From Rhodovibrio sodomensis (GTDB taxonomy: Bacteria; Pseudomonadota; Alphaproteobacteria; Kiloniellales; Rhodovibrionaceae): a stretch of 64,000 bases of DNA. A model generated the notes under the pieces. The model saw only the letters and a list, made by a program, of their open reading frames with translations, was not told the DNA's origin and searched no databases. The translations under genes and the position numbers were made by a program. Position 1 is the first letter of the stretch. Every line of letters starts with the position of its first letter. Below, piece by piece: positions 44,563 through 53,966 of the stretch. The stretch is taken from NCBI RefSeq assembly GCF_016583645.1, contig NZ_NRRL01000009.1:1-64000 (forward strand), given 5' to 3'.

Positions 44563-47500
44563 TCAGGCGGGCGTCACCCGCTCCACGGTCCCGTCCGTGA
44601 CATAGACCAGCAGTCCGGTCTCGCAGCCCAGCGCCTTCAGATAGTCGCGCATCTGCTCGCGATACCGCGTCCGCTGGCCCGGATCCGCTGCCACGTCCGA
44701 CTTCCAGTCGATCACCGCCTCGATCGCCCCGCTCGGGTCGACCGATACGGCGTCCGCAAGGCCGCTCACGATCTCCTCGCCGGCATCCGAAACCGTGCTC
44801 GCCTGAACCGTCGTCTCCGGGATCAGCTGGGATCGCCGTGACGCGACCTCCCCCAGCGCCAGCGCGCGCGCTACCACCTCGGCCATCTCCCGGCCGCAGG
44901 GCCCGTCCGCCGGGTCCGGCGCCGGATCCACGCCCAGCTCCTGCAGCAGCACGCCGGCCCTGCACTCCACGTCCGCCTCGTCCAGCTCGCCGGTCAGCAC
45001 CTCCTCCAGCAGCTTGTGAATGACCAGCCCGCGGGTCGGCGAGCCCGCGACGCCCGCACCGGCCACCGTCGGCCCATCGATCTCGGCGAAGACCTGCGGC
45101 GCGTCAGCCACGCTCGAACCCGCCGCGTCGCCTTGCTCCGCCTCGTGCCGGCTCGGCGTGCGCCGGCGGATCACCGGATGCGCGCACGCCACCCGCCCGG
45201 CCTCGGCCGCGAAGGTCGCTGCGTCCTGCTCATTTCGCTCCGCAGTCTCCCGCGACCCGACCTCGGACGGCCACTGCTGGGGATCGAGCGCGTCCAGCTC
45301 TGGCAGCCCCAGGTCGACCAGGTTGATCCAGGCGCCGTCGGCCACCGGCGCCTCCAACCGCGGCAGCACCAGAAGCTGCTTCGCCCGGGTGCAGGTCACA
45401 TACCAGAGCCGGGCGCGCTCGGCCGCGACCGCCGCCTCGTTCTCCGCCTTCGCCGCCTCATGCGCCTCCGTCCGCGGCCCCGTCTTGGTCAGGTGCAGAT
45501 GCAGGGTGTTATCGCTGCGGCGCAGCTGCGGACCGTTCTGGCCCATCGGCTCGCCCATCGCGTTCACCGGGATCACCACCGGCCACTCCAGGCCCTTGGC
45601 CGAGTGCATCGTGATCACCTGCACCGCCTGCTCCTGGGCGTCCGGGCGGCCCTCGGCCTGGCTTGTGCTCGCCTCCCACTTCTTGCGCATGTCGCTCGCG
45701 AACGCCTTCAGCCCGCGCACCGCGTAAGGGCGCGCCAGCTCCAGGAACAGGTCGACGTTCGACAGCGCGCGCTCGGCTGACCGCGGATGGCGCTGCTCCA
45801 GGATCGGCCGCACCCGCAGCTCCTCGACCGCCTCGGCCAGCAGCTCGAACGGGGTCACGTAGGCCGCCCGCTTCCGCAAGCCGCGCAAGACATGCAAGAC
45901 GTGCTTGACGGTCTCGTTGGGCAGCACGTCGGGGTCCGCGTTGAGGTTCAGCACCGGGATCCGGTCCGGGCGGTCGGGATCGCGCGGCAGCGCCGCGACG
46001 CAGTCCAGCAGCTGCTCCTCTGTCGCCCCCACCAGCGGACCACGCAGCAGCGCGCCCAGCGCCAGCGTGTCCCGCGTGTCCGCGAGCGTGCGGGTGACCG
46101 CGATCAGGTCCAGAATCTCCTGCCGCCGGAAGGCCCCTTTGCCGGCCTGCGTCGCGATCGGCAGGCCCGCGTTCTCGAGCGCGCTCTCGTAAATCCACAG
46201 CGACGTGCCCGCCGGCGCGATCAGGGCAATGTCGCCCGGCCGGCAAGGCCGCTCGCCCCCGGTCGCGTCCTCATCCAGGACCGTGTAGCTGTCGACCAGC
46301 CTGCGGCAGAGATCGGCGATCGACGCCGCCTCGGCCCGGCGCATGTCGTCGACGCTTGACCCCTTGTCGGGATTGCTCGCCTCGACCGGCACGTCGAGCG
46401 CCCGCACCCGCGCCTCGTTGCTGCCGTCAGCCTTGGTCCAGGAGAGCGCCTCGAAACCCGGCTGGTCCTCGGCGGACAGCGCCGCGTCGAACGTCCCGTT
46501 GACCCACTCGATCAGGCCCTGCTGCGAGCGGAAGTTGGCCTGGATCGAGACCTGATCGCCGGCGCTCGCATGGAGTGCCGACCGCGCCTGCATGTAGCAG
46601 CCGACGTCGGCGCCGCGAAAACGGTAGATCGCCTGCTTTGGATCGCCGACCAGGAACAACCGACCGGGCTCCGGCTGGCGGTCGGTCCAGGGCCTGTCCG
46701 CCGGCTGCCGCGGTTCCGCCTCGCAGAGCCGCCACAGGATCTCCGCCTGGACGGGATCCGTGTCCTGGAACTCGTCGACGAGAACGACCCGGTAGCGTCG
46801 CGCAAGGGCGTCGCGGACCTCCGGGTGATCGCGCAGCAGAGCACGCGCGCCGAACAGGAGGTCGTCGAAGTCCATCAGCGCGGCGTCGCTCTTGTACGCC
46901 TCATAGCGCTCGACCAGCGTCTGCATCGCCTGCATGAAACGGTGGTTGAGCACCCGGGCCGCCTTCTCGGCGAACGCCTCCAGGGCCCCGCTGACACGAT
47001 CGTAGGCGGCTTGGGCCTCATCGTTCAGCCGTTCCGCCTCGGCCTTCGAGGCACCGCGGCCCGAAGCCGCCTTCACGTAGACGCCCTTCTTGTCCCACTT
47101 CTTGAGCGCGACCTTGCCCTGAAGCATCCGCGAGATCCGCATCGGCTCCGCACACGCGAGCAGCCCGGCCGCGTCGGGACCCGACTGCAGCGCGGCGATC
47201 AGGCTGTCGCGGAGTGCGCCGAACTCCTCGGCGATCTGATCGACACTGGGCTCGCTGGCGCGGCCGGCCAGCTCGACGAACTCATCGACGGCCGCCTCGA
47301 GATCGGCAAGGTCCGCGCGAGTCAACTCAGCCGCCGGCGCGCCGGCCGTGCGGTTTCCACGCAACTGGTCGGCCGCCTCGTCGATCTTGCGAAGAGCATG
47401 ATCCGGGTCGGCAAGCAGCATCTGGGCCAGCAAGTCGTCGCCAGCACTCTCCCCATCTTCCGCCGCGGCGCCGGACAGGTGCTCGCGCAGCCAGCGTTCC

Positions 47501-47961
47501 TTGATGTCTTGGAAGATCAAGTCCGCGTTCGCCGGGTCGATCATCTTGGCGCCCGGATCCATTCCGGTTTCCACCGGATAGGGCCCGATCATCTGCTTGC
47601 ACCAGCCGTGGATCGTGGTGCAGGTCAGGCGGTCCAGCTTTCCCCGCGCCTCGCGTAGCGCCGCGACCTGTTGCGCACTCGGCCCGCCCGGGAAGGCCGA
47701 GGCGATCTGCACCGGCATGTCGCCTGCGATCACCCGGTCGACGAACCGCGCGACGCGCTGCTGCAGCTCGCCGGCCGCCAGCTCGGTGAAGGTGATCGCA
47801 GCGATGTTCTCGGGATCGGTCCCGTCCGCCAGCAACTTGACCAGGCGACCCGCCATGATCGCTGTCTTGCCGGTGCCGGCACCGGCCTCCACCAGCAGCG
47901 TGCTGGACGCATCCGTGAGCGCGCGCGTGCGCGCCTCCTGATCGATCAGGGTGTCGGTCAC
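44563..47961 (-). CDS. AddA/RecB-like UvrD helicase with PD-(D/E)XK nuclease
   Basis: About 1132 residues. SF1A helicase motifs in order: Walker A VEAGAGTGKTAIMAG (residues 24-38), VVLVDEFQDTDPVQAEILW, LFLVGDPKQAIYRFRGAD, ITMHSAKGLEWPVVI and WYVTCTRAKQLLVLPRL. The C-terminal RecB-type nuclease has GLVIHKLLEE and EAVIDWKSDV. It unwinds and cuts double-strand DNA ends with its partner. It starts at a GTG overlapping the stop of the AddB-like gene (GTGA). Divergent from housekeeping AddA, so possibly a second, defence-linked copy. Confidence 0.88.
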   Translation of the reverse strand: MTDTLIDQEARTRALTDASSTLLVEAGAGTGKTAIMAGRLVKLLADGTDPENIAAITFTELAAGELQQRVARFVDRVIAGDMPVQIASAFPGGPSAQQVAALREARGKLDRLTCTTIHGWCKQMIGPYPVETGMDPGAKMIDPANADLIFQDIKERWLREHLSGAAAEDGESAGDDLLAQMLLADPDHALRKIDEAADQLRGNRTAGAPAAELTRADLADLEAAVDEFVELAGRASEPSVDQIAEEFGALRDSLIAALQSGPDAAGLLACAEPMRISRMLQGKVALKKWDKKGVYVKAASGRGASKAEAERLNDEAQAAYDRVSGALEAFAEKAARVLNHRFMQAMQTLVERYEAYKSDAALMDFDDLLFGARALLRDHPEVRDALARRYRVVLVDEFQDTDPVQAEILWRLCEAEPRQPADRPWTDRQPEPGRLFLVGDPKQAIYRFRGADVGCYMQARSALHASAGDQVSIQANFRSQQGLIEWVNGTFDAALSAEDQPGFEALSWTKADGSNEARVRALDVPVEASNPDKGSSVDDMRRAEAASIADLCRRLVDSYTVLDEDATGGERPCRPGDIALIAPAGTSLWIYESALENAGLPIATQAGKGAFRRQEILDLIAVTRTLADTRDTLALGALLRGPLVGATEEQLLDCVAALPRDPDRPDRIPVLNLNADPDVLPNETVKHVLHVLRGLRKRAAYVTPFELLAEAVEELRVRPILEQRHPRSAERALSNVDLFLELARPYAVRGLKAFASDMRKKWEASTSQAEGRPDAQEQAVQVITMHSAKGLEWPVVIPVNAMGEPMGQNGPQLRRSDNTLHLHLTKTGPRTEAHEAAKAENEAAVAAERARLWYVTCTRAKQLLVLPRLEAPVADGAWINLVDLGLPELDALDPQQWPSEVGSRETAERNEQDAATFAAEAGRVACAHPVIRRRTPSRHEAEQGDAAGSSVADAPQVFAEIDGPTVAGAGVAGSPTRGLVIHKLLEEVLTGELDEADVECRAGVLLQELGVDPAPDPADGPCGREMAEVVARALALGEVASRRSQLIPETTVQASTVSDAGEEIVSGLADAVSVDPSGAIEAVIDWKSDVAADPGQRTRYREQMRDYLKALGCETGLLVYVTDGTVERVTPA

Positions 47962-50627
47962 TGCATCCCCCAGACATCCGCCAATGAGCCATGCCGTGCG
48001 TTGAAGTGCGCGCGCTTCTGCCGGAAGTAGCGATCCTTCGCATCGCCCGGCAGCGCGAAGCTCATGTCGTTGAAGTCGTCCTCGGTGCCCTCGCCCGGGA
48101 TCGCGTTGCCGGCGAGCAGCTGGTCGCGGCCCAGCTGCAGGTACTGCGCCAGCTGCTCCAGCGTCGCCTCCGGATCCTCCAGCGGCACCACCCGGCCGCC
48201 CAGCGGGAACACCAGCCGGGCATCGACCGGAATGCCGCCCAGCAGCGACTTCACGGTGAAGGCGTAGAGGCACCGCTGCAGCTCGCGGCCACCCCGCAGC
48301 TGCGGGGGTTTCTTCACCGGCGGGTTCTTGCCGGTCTTGTAGTCGACAACCGCGGCCGCGCTGGTGTCGCCAGCGATGTCCAGCCGGTCGATCCGACCGG
48401 TGATCAGTAGCGAGGTGCCCGGGATCGTCACCGGCTGATCGACTTCCCACGGCAGGTCCTGATCGATCTGCCGCGCGCTTTGCCAACCGGCCTGGCCGAA
48501 CGGGACCTCGGCCAGGCTGCGCTGGTCGGGAAGCGCGCCCGAACCGTCCTGACCGAACTCGGCCAGGAAGCCGTCTGGGACCGCCTCCTCGGCGCGCCGC
48601 AGCAGGCGCCGCCAGATCAGCCGTGGCGGCACCGGCATGCTGTACTCCCACGCTTCCGCAACCGCCTCCGCCGCCGCGCGGGCCGCTGCGCGGATCTCGT
48701 CTTCAGAGGCCCGGGCGATCCCGGGGGCGGCCTCAAGGCGCCGTGTTGCCTCCTCGAAGACGCCGTGCACGAGCGAGCCGAACTGGAGCGCGTCGAGCGT
48801 GATCGGCTCCTCGTCCTCGCTGGGCTCGCGCCAGCCCAGCACATCCGCCCAGACGTAGCCGATCGGATCTCGGATCAGGCGCTGCAGGGCGCCTGTCGAC
48901 TGGGGCCGATCCAGCCGCTCGGCGATCAGCGGATGGTTCGCGCGGATCAGCCCATCGTGCGCGGTGACCTGCTCCGTGTGCCAGTCGATCCAGCAGCTCC
49001 GCGTGCTCGCGGCAAGCGCCGTGTGGCCGAACTCCTGCCGGCGCGCCAGCAGCCGGTCCGACTCGCTCATCACATGCCGGGCGATCCGCGAGCGCTCGAG
49101 GTAGGCCGGTTCCAGCCCTTCGGGCCAGAGCGGGCTCGTCCCGAGCTGCCGGCCGTCGGCATCGCGCCGGCTGTGCGACAGCACGACCTCCCGCTCGGCG
49201 CCGTCGATCAGCGCCCGGAAGTCGCGCCGGTCGCGCATCGGCACCGGAACCGGGTCGAGGCGGTCCTGCGGCACGATATGGTTCGGCAGCAGCGGGTCCT
49301 CGGCCTCGGTCCGCGGCCATGACCGGCTGGTGAGACCCAGGAGCCGCATGCGAGCGCGCGGCGCGCCAGCCACGCTGGCCGCCGGGCCCCAGACGATCGC
49401 CGCCGAGGGATCGATGTCGTCGGCCAGCCGGAGCCCCTGCAGCGTCACGTCGAGCGCATGCGGCGGCCCGTCGGTCAGCGCCTGACGCCAGATCGAGCGG
49501 CTAACACCGGTCAGCAGGGCGTTGCCGATCTCCTGAGCATGCTCCGGCCCCTTCACGACCTCTTCGATCACCGCCAGCAGCGGCTCCGAGAAGTCGACAT
49601 CTTCCGGCCAGTCTTCCACCTGACCCAGGTGTCGGGACCAGAGCTCGTAGGAGGTCAGGGGCGCGTCGCGCGGCAGCACCCGCGTCCAGCCTGCCGGCAG
49701 GCCCTGCAGGCGGCCGCACTGGCTGCGCAGAAGCGGCACGAGGCGGCGGACGCGGTCCTGGGTGACGCCGTTCAGCACGACCTCCGCCAGGGCGGCGCAC
49801 AACTGGCCTTCCGGCCGCGACACCACCGGACGCCCATGGGCGAAGTGGATCGGGATGCTGGCGTCCCGGCTCATCGCCATCAGGTGCGCATCGAACTCGG
49901 CGGTGCTCGCCGCGGCGATCGCGATCTCCTGCGGCGCTGCCCGGCCCTCCGCGATCAACTGCCGCGCCCAGCGCATCGCTTCGATCGCCTCGTGGCGTGG
50001 GTTGGCGCAGCTGGCGCCACGCACCTCGGGGCTATGGACGACCCGATCCTCGGCATCGATGCCTGCATGCACCAGCCACTCCGGGACCGGACGGCTGTGC
50101 GGCCGCCAGGCCACGTCGACGTGCTCGCGCAGGGCCGAGATGAGACGCAGCCACACGGGCGCGATGTCCGGGACGGCGTGCACCTCCACGTCGCCCAGGA
50201 CAGCCGGGGCATGGTGCGCGCGCCGGACCGCCGCCTCGACGAGCAGCAAAGGGGTCGCCATCGACGGCCTCAGGCGCTGGATGACCTCTCTTTGGACCAG
50301 CCCAAGCGCCTCCAACCTCGGCGCGTCGTCTTCCTCAGGATCGATCGCCGCGTCCCAGGCACGCATCAGGGTCGTCGTCACCGCCCGGGCCATGCCGGGC
50401 AAGCCCTGGATCGGGGAGAGGTCCTCCATATCCTCCGTCTGGACGATGTCCTGCACCACTTCCTGCAGGAATTCTCGTGGGATCGGCTGGGCAAAGCCGC
50501 CGGCCAGCCGCGCCGCGACCTGCTCGATCGACATGACCTGAAGGCCGTGCCGGCCCTCCCGCGCGGCCCGCGTCCGCGCCTCGTGTGCGGCGAAAGCGGA
50601 GTCCACGATCAATGTCTGGCGGCGCAT
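47958..50627 (-). CDS. AddB-like nuclease subunit
   Basis: About 889 residues, started at ATG 50627 with GGGGGAG 4 nt upstream (longer frames lack a site). Like AddB it has an inactive-helicase-like body and a C-terminal PD-(D/E)XK nuclease: LQFGSLVHGVFEEATRRL, LITGRIDRLDIAG and AAVVDYKTGKNPP, then LQRCLYAFTVKSL. I see no iron-sulfur cysteine cluster, unlike many AddB proteins. It forms a complex with the AddA-like product encoded immediately downstream. Confidence 0.82.
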   Translation of the reverse strand: MRRQTLIVDSAFAAHEARTRAAREGRHGLQVMSIEQVAARLAGGFAQPIPREFLQEVVQDIVQTEDMEDLSPIQGLPGMARAVTTTLMRAWDAAIDPEEDDAPRLEALGLVQREVIQRLRPSMATPLLLVEAAVRRAHHAPAVLGDVEVHAVPDIAPVWLRLISALREHVDVAWRPHSRPVPEWLVHAGIDAEDRVVHSPEVRGASCANPRHEAIEAMRWARQLIAEGRAAPQEIAIAAASTAEFDAHLMAMSRDASIPIHFAHGRPVVSRPEGQLCAALAEVVLNGVTQDRVRRLVPLLRSQCGRLQGLPAGWTRVLPRDAPLTSYELWSRHLGQVEDWPEDVDFSEPLLAVIEEVVKGPEHAQEIGNALLTGVSRSIWRQALTDGPPHALDVTLQGLRLADDIDPSAAIVWGPAASVAGAPRARMRLLGLTSRSWPRTEAEDPLLPNHIVPQDRLDPVPVPMRDRRDFRALIDGAEREVVLSHSRRDADGRQLGTSPLWPEGLEPAYLERSRIARHVMSESDRLLARRQEFGHTALAASTRSCWIDWHTEQVTAHDGLIRANHPLIAERLDRPQSTGALQRLIRDPIGYVWADVLGWREPSEDEEPITLDALQFGSLVHGVFEEATRRLEAAPGIARASEDEIRAAARAAAEAVAEAWEYSMPVPPRLIWRRLLRRAEEAVPDGFLAEFGQDGSGALPDQRSLAEVPFGQAGWQSARQIDQDLPWEVDQPVTIPGTSLLITGRIDRLDIAGDTSAAAVVDYKTGKNPPVKKPPQLRGGRELQRCLYAFTVKSLLGGIPVDARLVFPLGGRVVPLEDPEATLEQLAQYLQLGRDQLLAGNAIPGEGTEDDFNDMSFALPGDAKDRYFRQKRAHFNARHGSLADVWGMQ

Positions 50628-51161
50628 ACGTCTCCCCCGAACCGGCTCTTCCCTGCCACCCAGAATATAGCCAACCCCGCCGCAACCCAACCGATAAGCA
50701 AACCGACATCCTGTCGCCCGGGGTGCGGTCGGCCGCCGCCTCTTGCTACCACATCCGAAGACCGTAATTCCCTGCTCGGTTTCGGATCGCATGGACCTCT
50801 CGCCCTGCCTTGCGCGCGGATACCCCAGACCCTTCACCGACCGCCTCGATACCGCCGGGCGCGAGGCGCAGCGCGCAACAGCCGACAACATCCATCGTCT
50901 AACGAAGGCGCGAAACGTGATGACGTGCCGGCCTGGGACACGGAGGACTTGATGGGAGCTCCGGAGCGGGCGATACAGACCGCCCGATCCCTCCTTTGGC
51001 CCCACGGCACGCCTGCCGAGGCCGCCTGCGGCTGACTCCTATCCCAAACTCCCGATCGCCCGCTGTCCGGCGTGTTAGCGCGTGGGCTTGCTCGGCGCAC
51101 CCGATCCAGCCCAGCGACCCCACGTTCTCCTCACCGACCACCCCCTATCCCAGGTAACCAG
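50628..51161. other. Intergenic region, no gene supported
   Basis: 534 bp. It holds the leftward promoter of the AddB-like gene and a GACCGTAA copy at 50760-50767. A short open segment ending at 51034 (RDDVPAWDTEDLMGAPERA) looks protein-like but has no start or homolog I can name. Confidence 0.35.
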
Positions 51162-52121
51162 ATGCCGCCGCTCATCGAACTTGGCCTCGGCCTGATCGTC
51201 CTCGTCGCCGGGGGCGAGATCCTCGTGCGCGGTGCCGTCGCGGCCGCGAACCGCCTCGGCGTCTCACCGCTCTTGATCGGCCTGGTCCTGGTCGGCCTGG
51301 GCACCTCCGCCCCGGAACTCGTCACCAGCATCAAGGCCGCGCTGTCCGGCGCACCGGGACTGGCGGTCGGCAACGTGGTCGGCTCCAACATCGCTAACGT
51401 TCTGCTGATCCTGGGGACTACCGCACTGGTCGCACCGATCGCCGTGAACCTGGCCAGCCTCAAGCGCGACGCCGGCGCGATGCTGATCGCAACCGCGCTC
51501 GCAAGCTTCGCCCTGCTCGGGCTCGACGGGATCGGGCGTGGGGTCGGCATCGGCTTTCTCCTCGCGCTCGCGGCCTACCTGATCGTCGCCTACCGCGCCG
51601 AGACCCGCGATCCGGACCCCGCGAGCGAGGTCCATACGCTCGAAGCCCAGGAGGTTGAGCAAAACACCCCGACCATGGGGCTCATGGCCGCGCTCGGGCT
51701 CACCGCCGCGGGCCTCGCCCTGACCCTGCTGGGCGCGAACTGGCTGGTCAGCGGTGCCATCTGGCTCGCCAGCAGCCTCGGCATGTCGGACGCCGTGATC
51801 GGCCTGACCGTCGTCGCGATCGGCACGTCCCTGCCTGAGCTGACCGCCGGCATCATCGCCGCACTGCGCGGCCATGCGGCCGTCGCACTCGGCAACGTGC
51901 TGGGCAGCAACATCTACAACCTGCTGCTAATCCTGGGCGCCACCGGGGTCGTTGCACCGATCACCACCCCGGCCGACCTGTCGCTGGTCGACGTCGGCCT
52001 GATGGCCGCCGCGGCGCTCGTGCTGGTCCCGATCGCCATGACCGGCCTCAGGATCAGCCGTCGCGAGGGCGCCGTGCTCTTGGCCACCTACGGCGCCTAC
52101 CTCACCTATCTGCTGATCTGA
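51162..52121 (+). CDS. CaCA-family Na+/Ca2+ antiporter
   Basis: 319 residues with about ten membrane helices in two inverted halves. The alpha-repeats are GLGTSAPELVTSIKAALSG with GNVVGSNIANVLLILG, and AIGTSLPELTAGIIAALRG with GNVLGSNIYNLLLILG; these hold the ion-binding Glu and Asn residues of the family. It exchanges Ca2+ for Na+ or H+ across the inner membrane (YrbG type). ATG 51162, no obvious operon partner. Confidence 0.92.
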   Translation: MPPLIELGLGLIVLVAGGEILVRGAVAAANRLGVSPLLIGLVLVGLGTSAPELVTSIKAALSGAPGLAVGNVVGSNIANVLLILGTTALVAPIAVNLASLKRDAGAMLIATALASFALLGLDGIGRGVGIGFLLALAAYLIVAYRAETRDPDPASEVHTLEAQEVEQNTPTMGLMAALGLTAAGLALTLLGANWLVSGAIWLASSLGMSDAVIGLTVVAIGTSLPELTAGIIAALRGHAAVALGNVLGSNIYNLLLILGATGVVAPITTPADLSLVDVGLMAAAALVLVPIAMTGLRISRREGAVLLATYGAYLTYLLI

Positions 52122-52162
52122 TGGATCAAGCCCATCCCACAGATTCCTGGATTTTCAATTAA

Positions 52163-52742
52163 ATGCTCGAGATCCGCACGATCGCAGGCCACAGCTGGCG
52201 AGACGTCTTCACCTTCAACCGCCTGTCCGGCGCGACGGCGGCGCGCGAGCTGCTCTCCCGCATCGAATCAGGCTACGGCATAACCCTGCCAGCGGACTTC
52301 AAGGAGGCCATCCCCGAGATCCAGGGCGCGGTGCCGGTTCGGCCGAGCTTTCCGGTGTGGTCGTGGCCGGACTCCGAGACCGCGCAGCGGATAGTCCATG
52401 CTGATGTTCTGCGGTCCCCAAGACGCACCGTTGGCGATGCGCCAGCAGCTGGTCGAGCTGAAGCGCACCCTCCGGCGCCACGCGCCCGAGCAAAACGGCC
52501 GCGGCCTGATCCCGTTCGCACGCGACCTCCGCCAGAACCTGCTCTGCCTGGACTTCGGGGACGGATTCGAGGAATCCATGCCGGGCGTTGTTTACCTGGA
52601 CCATTCCGCGACGGCGGACGGCGCCGAGCCGTTCTACCCGGTCGCGCCAACGTTTCAGGAGTTCCTGACTCAGCTGCGCGACGAACCGTCCAGCCAGTCC
52701 GAACGCCTCGTCGAGGCTGAGATCACGGGATACCTCGACTGA
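52163..52742 (+). pseudogene. SUKH (SMI1/KNR4) family protein, frameshifted
   Basis: The first frame (from ATG 52163) reads ELLSRIESGYGITLPADFKE and VWSWPDSETAQRIV, the usual SMI1/KNR4 N-terminal half, and then degenerates. A second frame from about 52398 to 52742 reads RGLIPFARDLRQNLLCLDFG, GVVYLDHSATADG and TFQEFLTQL, the C-terminal half. A one-base shift near 52385-52398 separates them, and an in-frame TAG precedes the second part. SUKH proteins are often immunity proteins for polymorphic toxins; no toxin is adjacent. Confidence 0.7.
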
Positions 52743-52763
52743 GGCACCGCGCGTCGCCTGTCT

Positions 52764-53636
52764 CTAGTCACCCGCGGCGCTCAGTGCCGGCTTTGGGGTG
52801 CTACCTTCCGGCAAACCGCCCTGACCAACTGCCTCGTCCGCCTGCGCACGGCTATTGCGGATCGCGCGCACCAGCTGGAACACCCGGTCCCGTTCGGCGT
52901 CGGTGAGAACCCGGTAGTCGGTCACGAGGTCTAGCTCGCGGGAGGACAGGCTGAGATGGTCGGTGTCGGGCTGCTCGAAGTCCTGGAAGAAATAGCTGAC
53001 CGGGACCTGGAGGACACGGGACAGATTGAACATGCGATCGGCGGTCATCCGGTTCGCGCCACGCTCGTACTTCTGGATCTGCTGGAACGTGATCCCGAGG
53101 CGCTGAGCAAGCTTCTGCTGCGACAGGCCCTGCAGCTTGCGCGCTTCCTTCAGCCGCTGCCCTGCGGCGACATTGATCGGATCTGGTTCAGCCACGACAA
53201 GGGATGTGGTCGCGGCGGTGGTCTCTCGCGTCATTGAATCGGCTTCCTGCTCATGGGGTTCGCTCGCGACGGTCGAAGAGGCGCTCTCGTCCGTCTCAGG
53301 GTCCGGAGTAGCATCCCTACTTACCCCCGAGGCAAGCTCGGAAACCGCAGTCTCGGAGTCGTGACGCCGGGCCTCGCGGTCAGCAGATTCCTCGCCCCAT
53401 GATTCCGAACCATCGCCCTGGCGCCCGCCGGCCTGCCGCGACGTTCCCGCCTCCTCCTTCGGTTTTCCCAGATCTTCCAGAAGCATTGGCATGCTGGTCG
53501 GGGACATGAAGAAAAGGCTGTATCTATGTCCACAAGAGGGGCATTCGCTAACCCTGGACGAGCCTTCTTTCGCGATCGTCTTGAACTTTTTTACCGGCGT
53601 CTTGCAGTCCCCGCATCGCTTGATCTTGTCACTCAT
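52764..53636 (-). CDS. Zinc-ribbon and XRE-type HTH fusion regulator
   Basis: 290 residues. The N-terminal ribbon has CGDC (8-11) and CPSC (32-35). A disordered acidic linker runs from about 55 to 150. The Cro/CI HTH is RLKEARKLQGLSQQKLAQRL with ITFQQIQKYERGANRMTADR, followed by LSRVLQVPVSYFFQDF, the pattern of Rhizobiales/Rhodospirillales XRE regulators. It lies between the SUKH remnant and the giant helicase gene, 330 bp away, and could regulate the defence genes. Confidence 0.8.
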   Translation of the reverse strand: MSDKIKRCGDCKTPVKKFKTIAKEGSSRVSECPSCGHRYSLFFMSPTSMPMLLEDLGKPKEEAGTSRQAGGRQGDGSESWGEESADREARRHDSETAVSELASGVSRDATPDPETDESASSTVASEPHEQEADSMTRETTAATTSLVVAEPDPINVAAGQRLKEARKLQGLSQQKLAQRLGITFQQIQKYERGANRMTADRMFNLSRVLQVPVSYFFQDFEQPDTDHLSLSSRELDLVTDYRVLTDAERDRVFQLVRAIRNSRAQADEAVGQGGLPEGSTPKPALSAAGD

Positions 53637-53966
53637 AGTTAAGCGCTGGCCTCCAGCTTACAATTGATACCAGCGATCAACCAGTATCGGTCGCATCGCC
53701 GTTGTGCCAATAACCGGCCCCGGATATGCCAGTGCTGACATTCGGGTCAATTTCGAAAGCGACCGCGGATGCCGAGCGTCCGTCAGGCGCAAGCTGCGAA
53801 CGCAAGACAGCGCCATCAGGTCGTGGCACCGCGTGTCACCGGCACCCTCGGGCCATTCCACGCATTCCACGCCATGCCTTCCAGCTCAAACCGGCGCGCC
53901 GACCTTGATGCGAACCCGGGTCTCGCTCAAGGCCGGCAAGTCAGTCTTGCTGACGGCACTCCGGGC
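53637..53966. other. Intergenic region, no gene supported
   Basis: 330 bp between the XRE regulator (upstream side) and the 3' end of the giant helicase gene. I see no conserved frame, hairpin terminator or RNA signature here. Confidence 0.35.
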
